A stretch of DNA of 32,004 bases from Candidatus Thorarchaeota archaeon. Its GTDB lineage: Archaea; Asgardarchaeota; Thorarchaeia; Thorarchaeales; Thorarchaeaceae. The stretch covers positions 1-32,004 of the forward strand of contig JAEORI010000257.1 in assembly GCA_016840965.1 (NCBI GenBank), given 5' to 3'. The notes under the pieces were generated by a model. The model was not told the DNA's origin, ran no database searches, and was given only the letters and a program-made list of their open reading frames with translations. Both the position numbers and the translations under genes were made by a program. This document shows, piece after piece, positions 31,747 through 32,004 of this stretch; position 1 is the first letter of the stretch; every line of letters begins with the position of its first letter.

Positions 31747-32004
31747 ATGGACTTAATCCACGAAGGTAAAGTAAAGAGAGTCTATCAAGCTCCCGAATCT
31801 CCTGATAAAGTGATTATTGAATTCACAGATATAGTTGCCCCAGAAAAAGGAGAGAAGAGAGTAGAAGTCAAAGGTAAAGGAGAGCTTGCGTGTAGGACGA
31901 CCGAATATCTTCTAGGTTATCTTGAGGGAAAAGGAATAGACACCCACTTAGTGAAAGCTCTTGAAGGTTCTCAATTATTATGTAGGAAAGTGGTTATGTA
32001 TCCA
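31747..32004 (+). CDS. purC: Phosphoribosylaminoimidazole-succinocarboxamide synthase (PurC), 3' end cut off by the window
   Basis: The first 86 residues are visible. The opening MDLIHEGKVKRVY is the classical ATP-site start of SAICAR synthetase (EGKVK), followed by IIEFTD and GKGELACRTTEYLLGYLEGKGIDTH, which matches the KGKGELNN...LFxxLEExGIxTH region. It joins aspartate to CAIR in de novo purine synthesis. Compared with the usual D-x-x-TAFDG-K loop, this one reads DIVAPEKGEKR, and the expected N-N after GKGEL is replaced by A-C, so the enzyme is a diverged form. ATG 31747 is 5 nt after GGAGAGG. The rest lies beyond the window. Confidence 0.85.
   Translation, partial: MDLIHEGKVKRVYQAPESPDKVIIEFTDIVAPEKGEKRVEVKGKGELACRTTEYLLGYLEGKGIDTHLVKALEGSQLLCRKVVMYP

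Overview
The window reads as a stretch of an archaeal chromosome, most likely from an Asgard-type archaeon (Thorarchaeota-like). The placement is inference; the archaeal assignment is firm. It rests on a two-repeat TATA-binding protein with its own TATA promoter, a type 2 isopentenyl-diphosphate isomerase, an ADP-forming acyl-CoA synthetase alpha subunit, a tubulin/FtsZ-superfamily GTPase, and several genes whose TATA box lies so close to the start codon that the mRNA would be leaderless or nearly so. Other genes use Shine-Dalgarno sites and often TTG or GTG starts. DNA is AT-rich and densely coding, with no intergenic gap above 300 bases. No rRNA, tRNA, CRISPR array, insertion sequence or integrase was seen.

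Layout. 1-1404: an arsenic locus with a truncated arsenite methyltransferase (arsM) on the minus strand, preceded by a short ORF that copies the arsM N-terminus, and a divergent Cys-rich PadR-type regulator with palindromic operators between them. 1621-3250: a membrane-anchored hypothetical and a DUF4256 protein. 3479-4999: TBP, a hairpin, a GC-rich segment that may encode a structured RNA, a two-gene minus-strand unit (zinc-knuckle protein plus tiny membrane protein) and a divergent ribbon-helix-helix protein with three GTATAC boxes one helical turn apart. 5024-7371: a multi-pass membrane protein and a site-2-type protease. 7456-10912: a minus-strand operon of radical SAM protein, MBL-fold hydrolase and FadH-like enoate reductase. 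11045-15139: an orphan substrate-binding protein, then a minus-strand SDR epimerase and L-lactate permease pair.

15258-20937: a TPR protein, a sirtuin with class III residues, a Cys-tailed HTH regulator, an enoyl-CoA hydratase/isomerase relative, carbamate kinase, RidA and a second TPR protein. 20953-28251: the most unusual block. A seven-bladed WD40/coiled-coil protein is divergent from a tight three-gene operon encoding an 896-residue helical repeat protein, a divergent tubulin/FtsZ-like GTPase and a 355-residue helical protein. This looks like a cytoskeletal or membrane-remodelling module that I cannot match to a named system. 28342-32004: acyl-CoA synthetase alpha subunit, type 2 IPP isomerase, a small membrane protein and the start of purC.

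The metabolic genes suggest an anaerobic or microaerophilic heterotroph that handles acyl-CoA and lactate, generates ATP by substrate-level phosphorylation (carbamate kinase, ADP-forming acyl-CoA synthetase), makes isoprenoid lipids and detoxifies arsenic.
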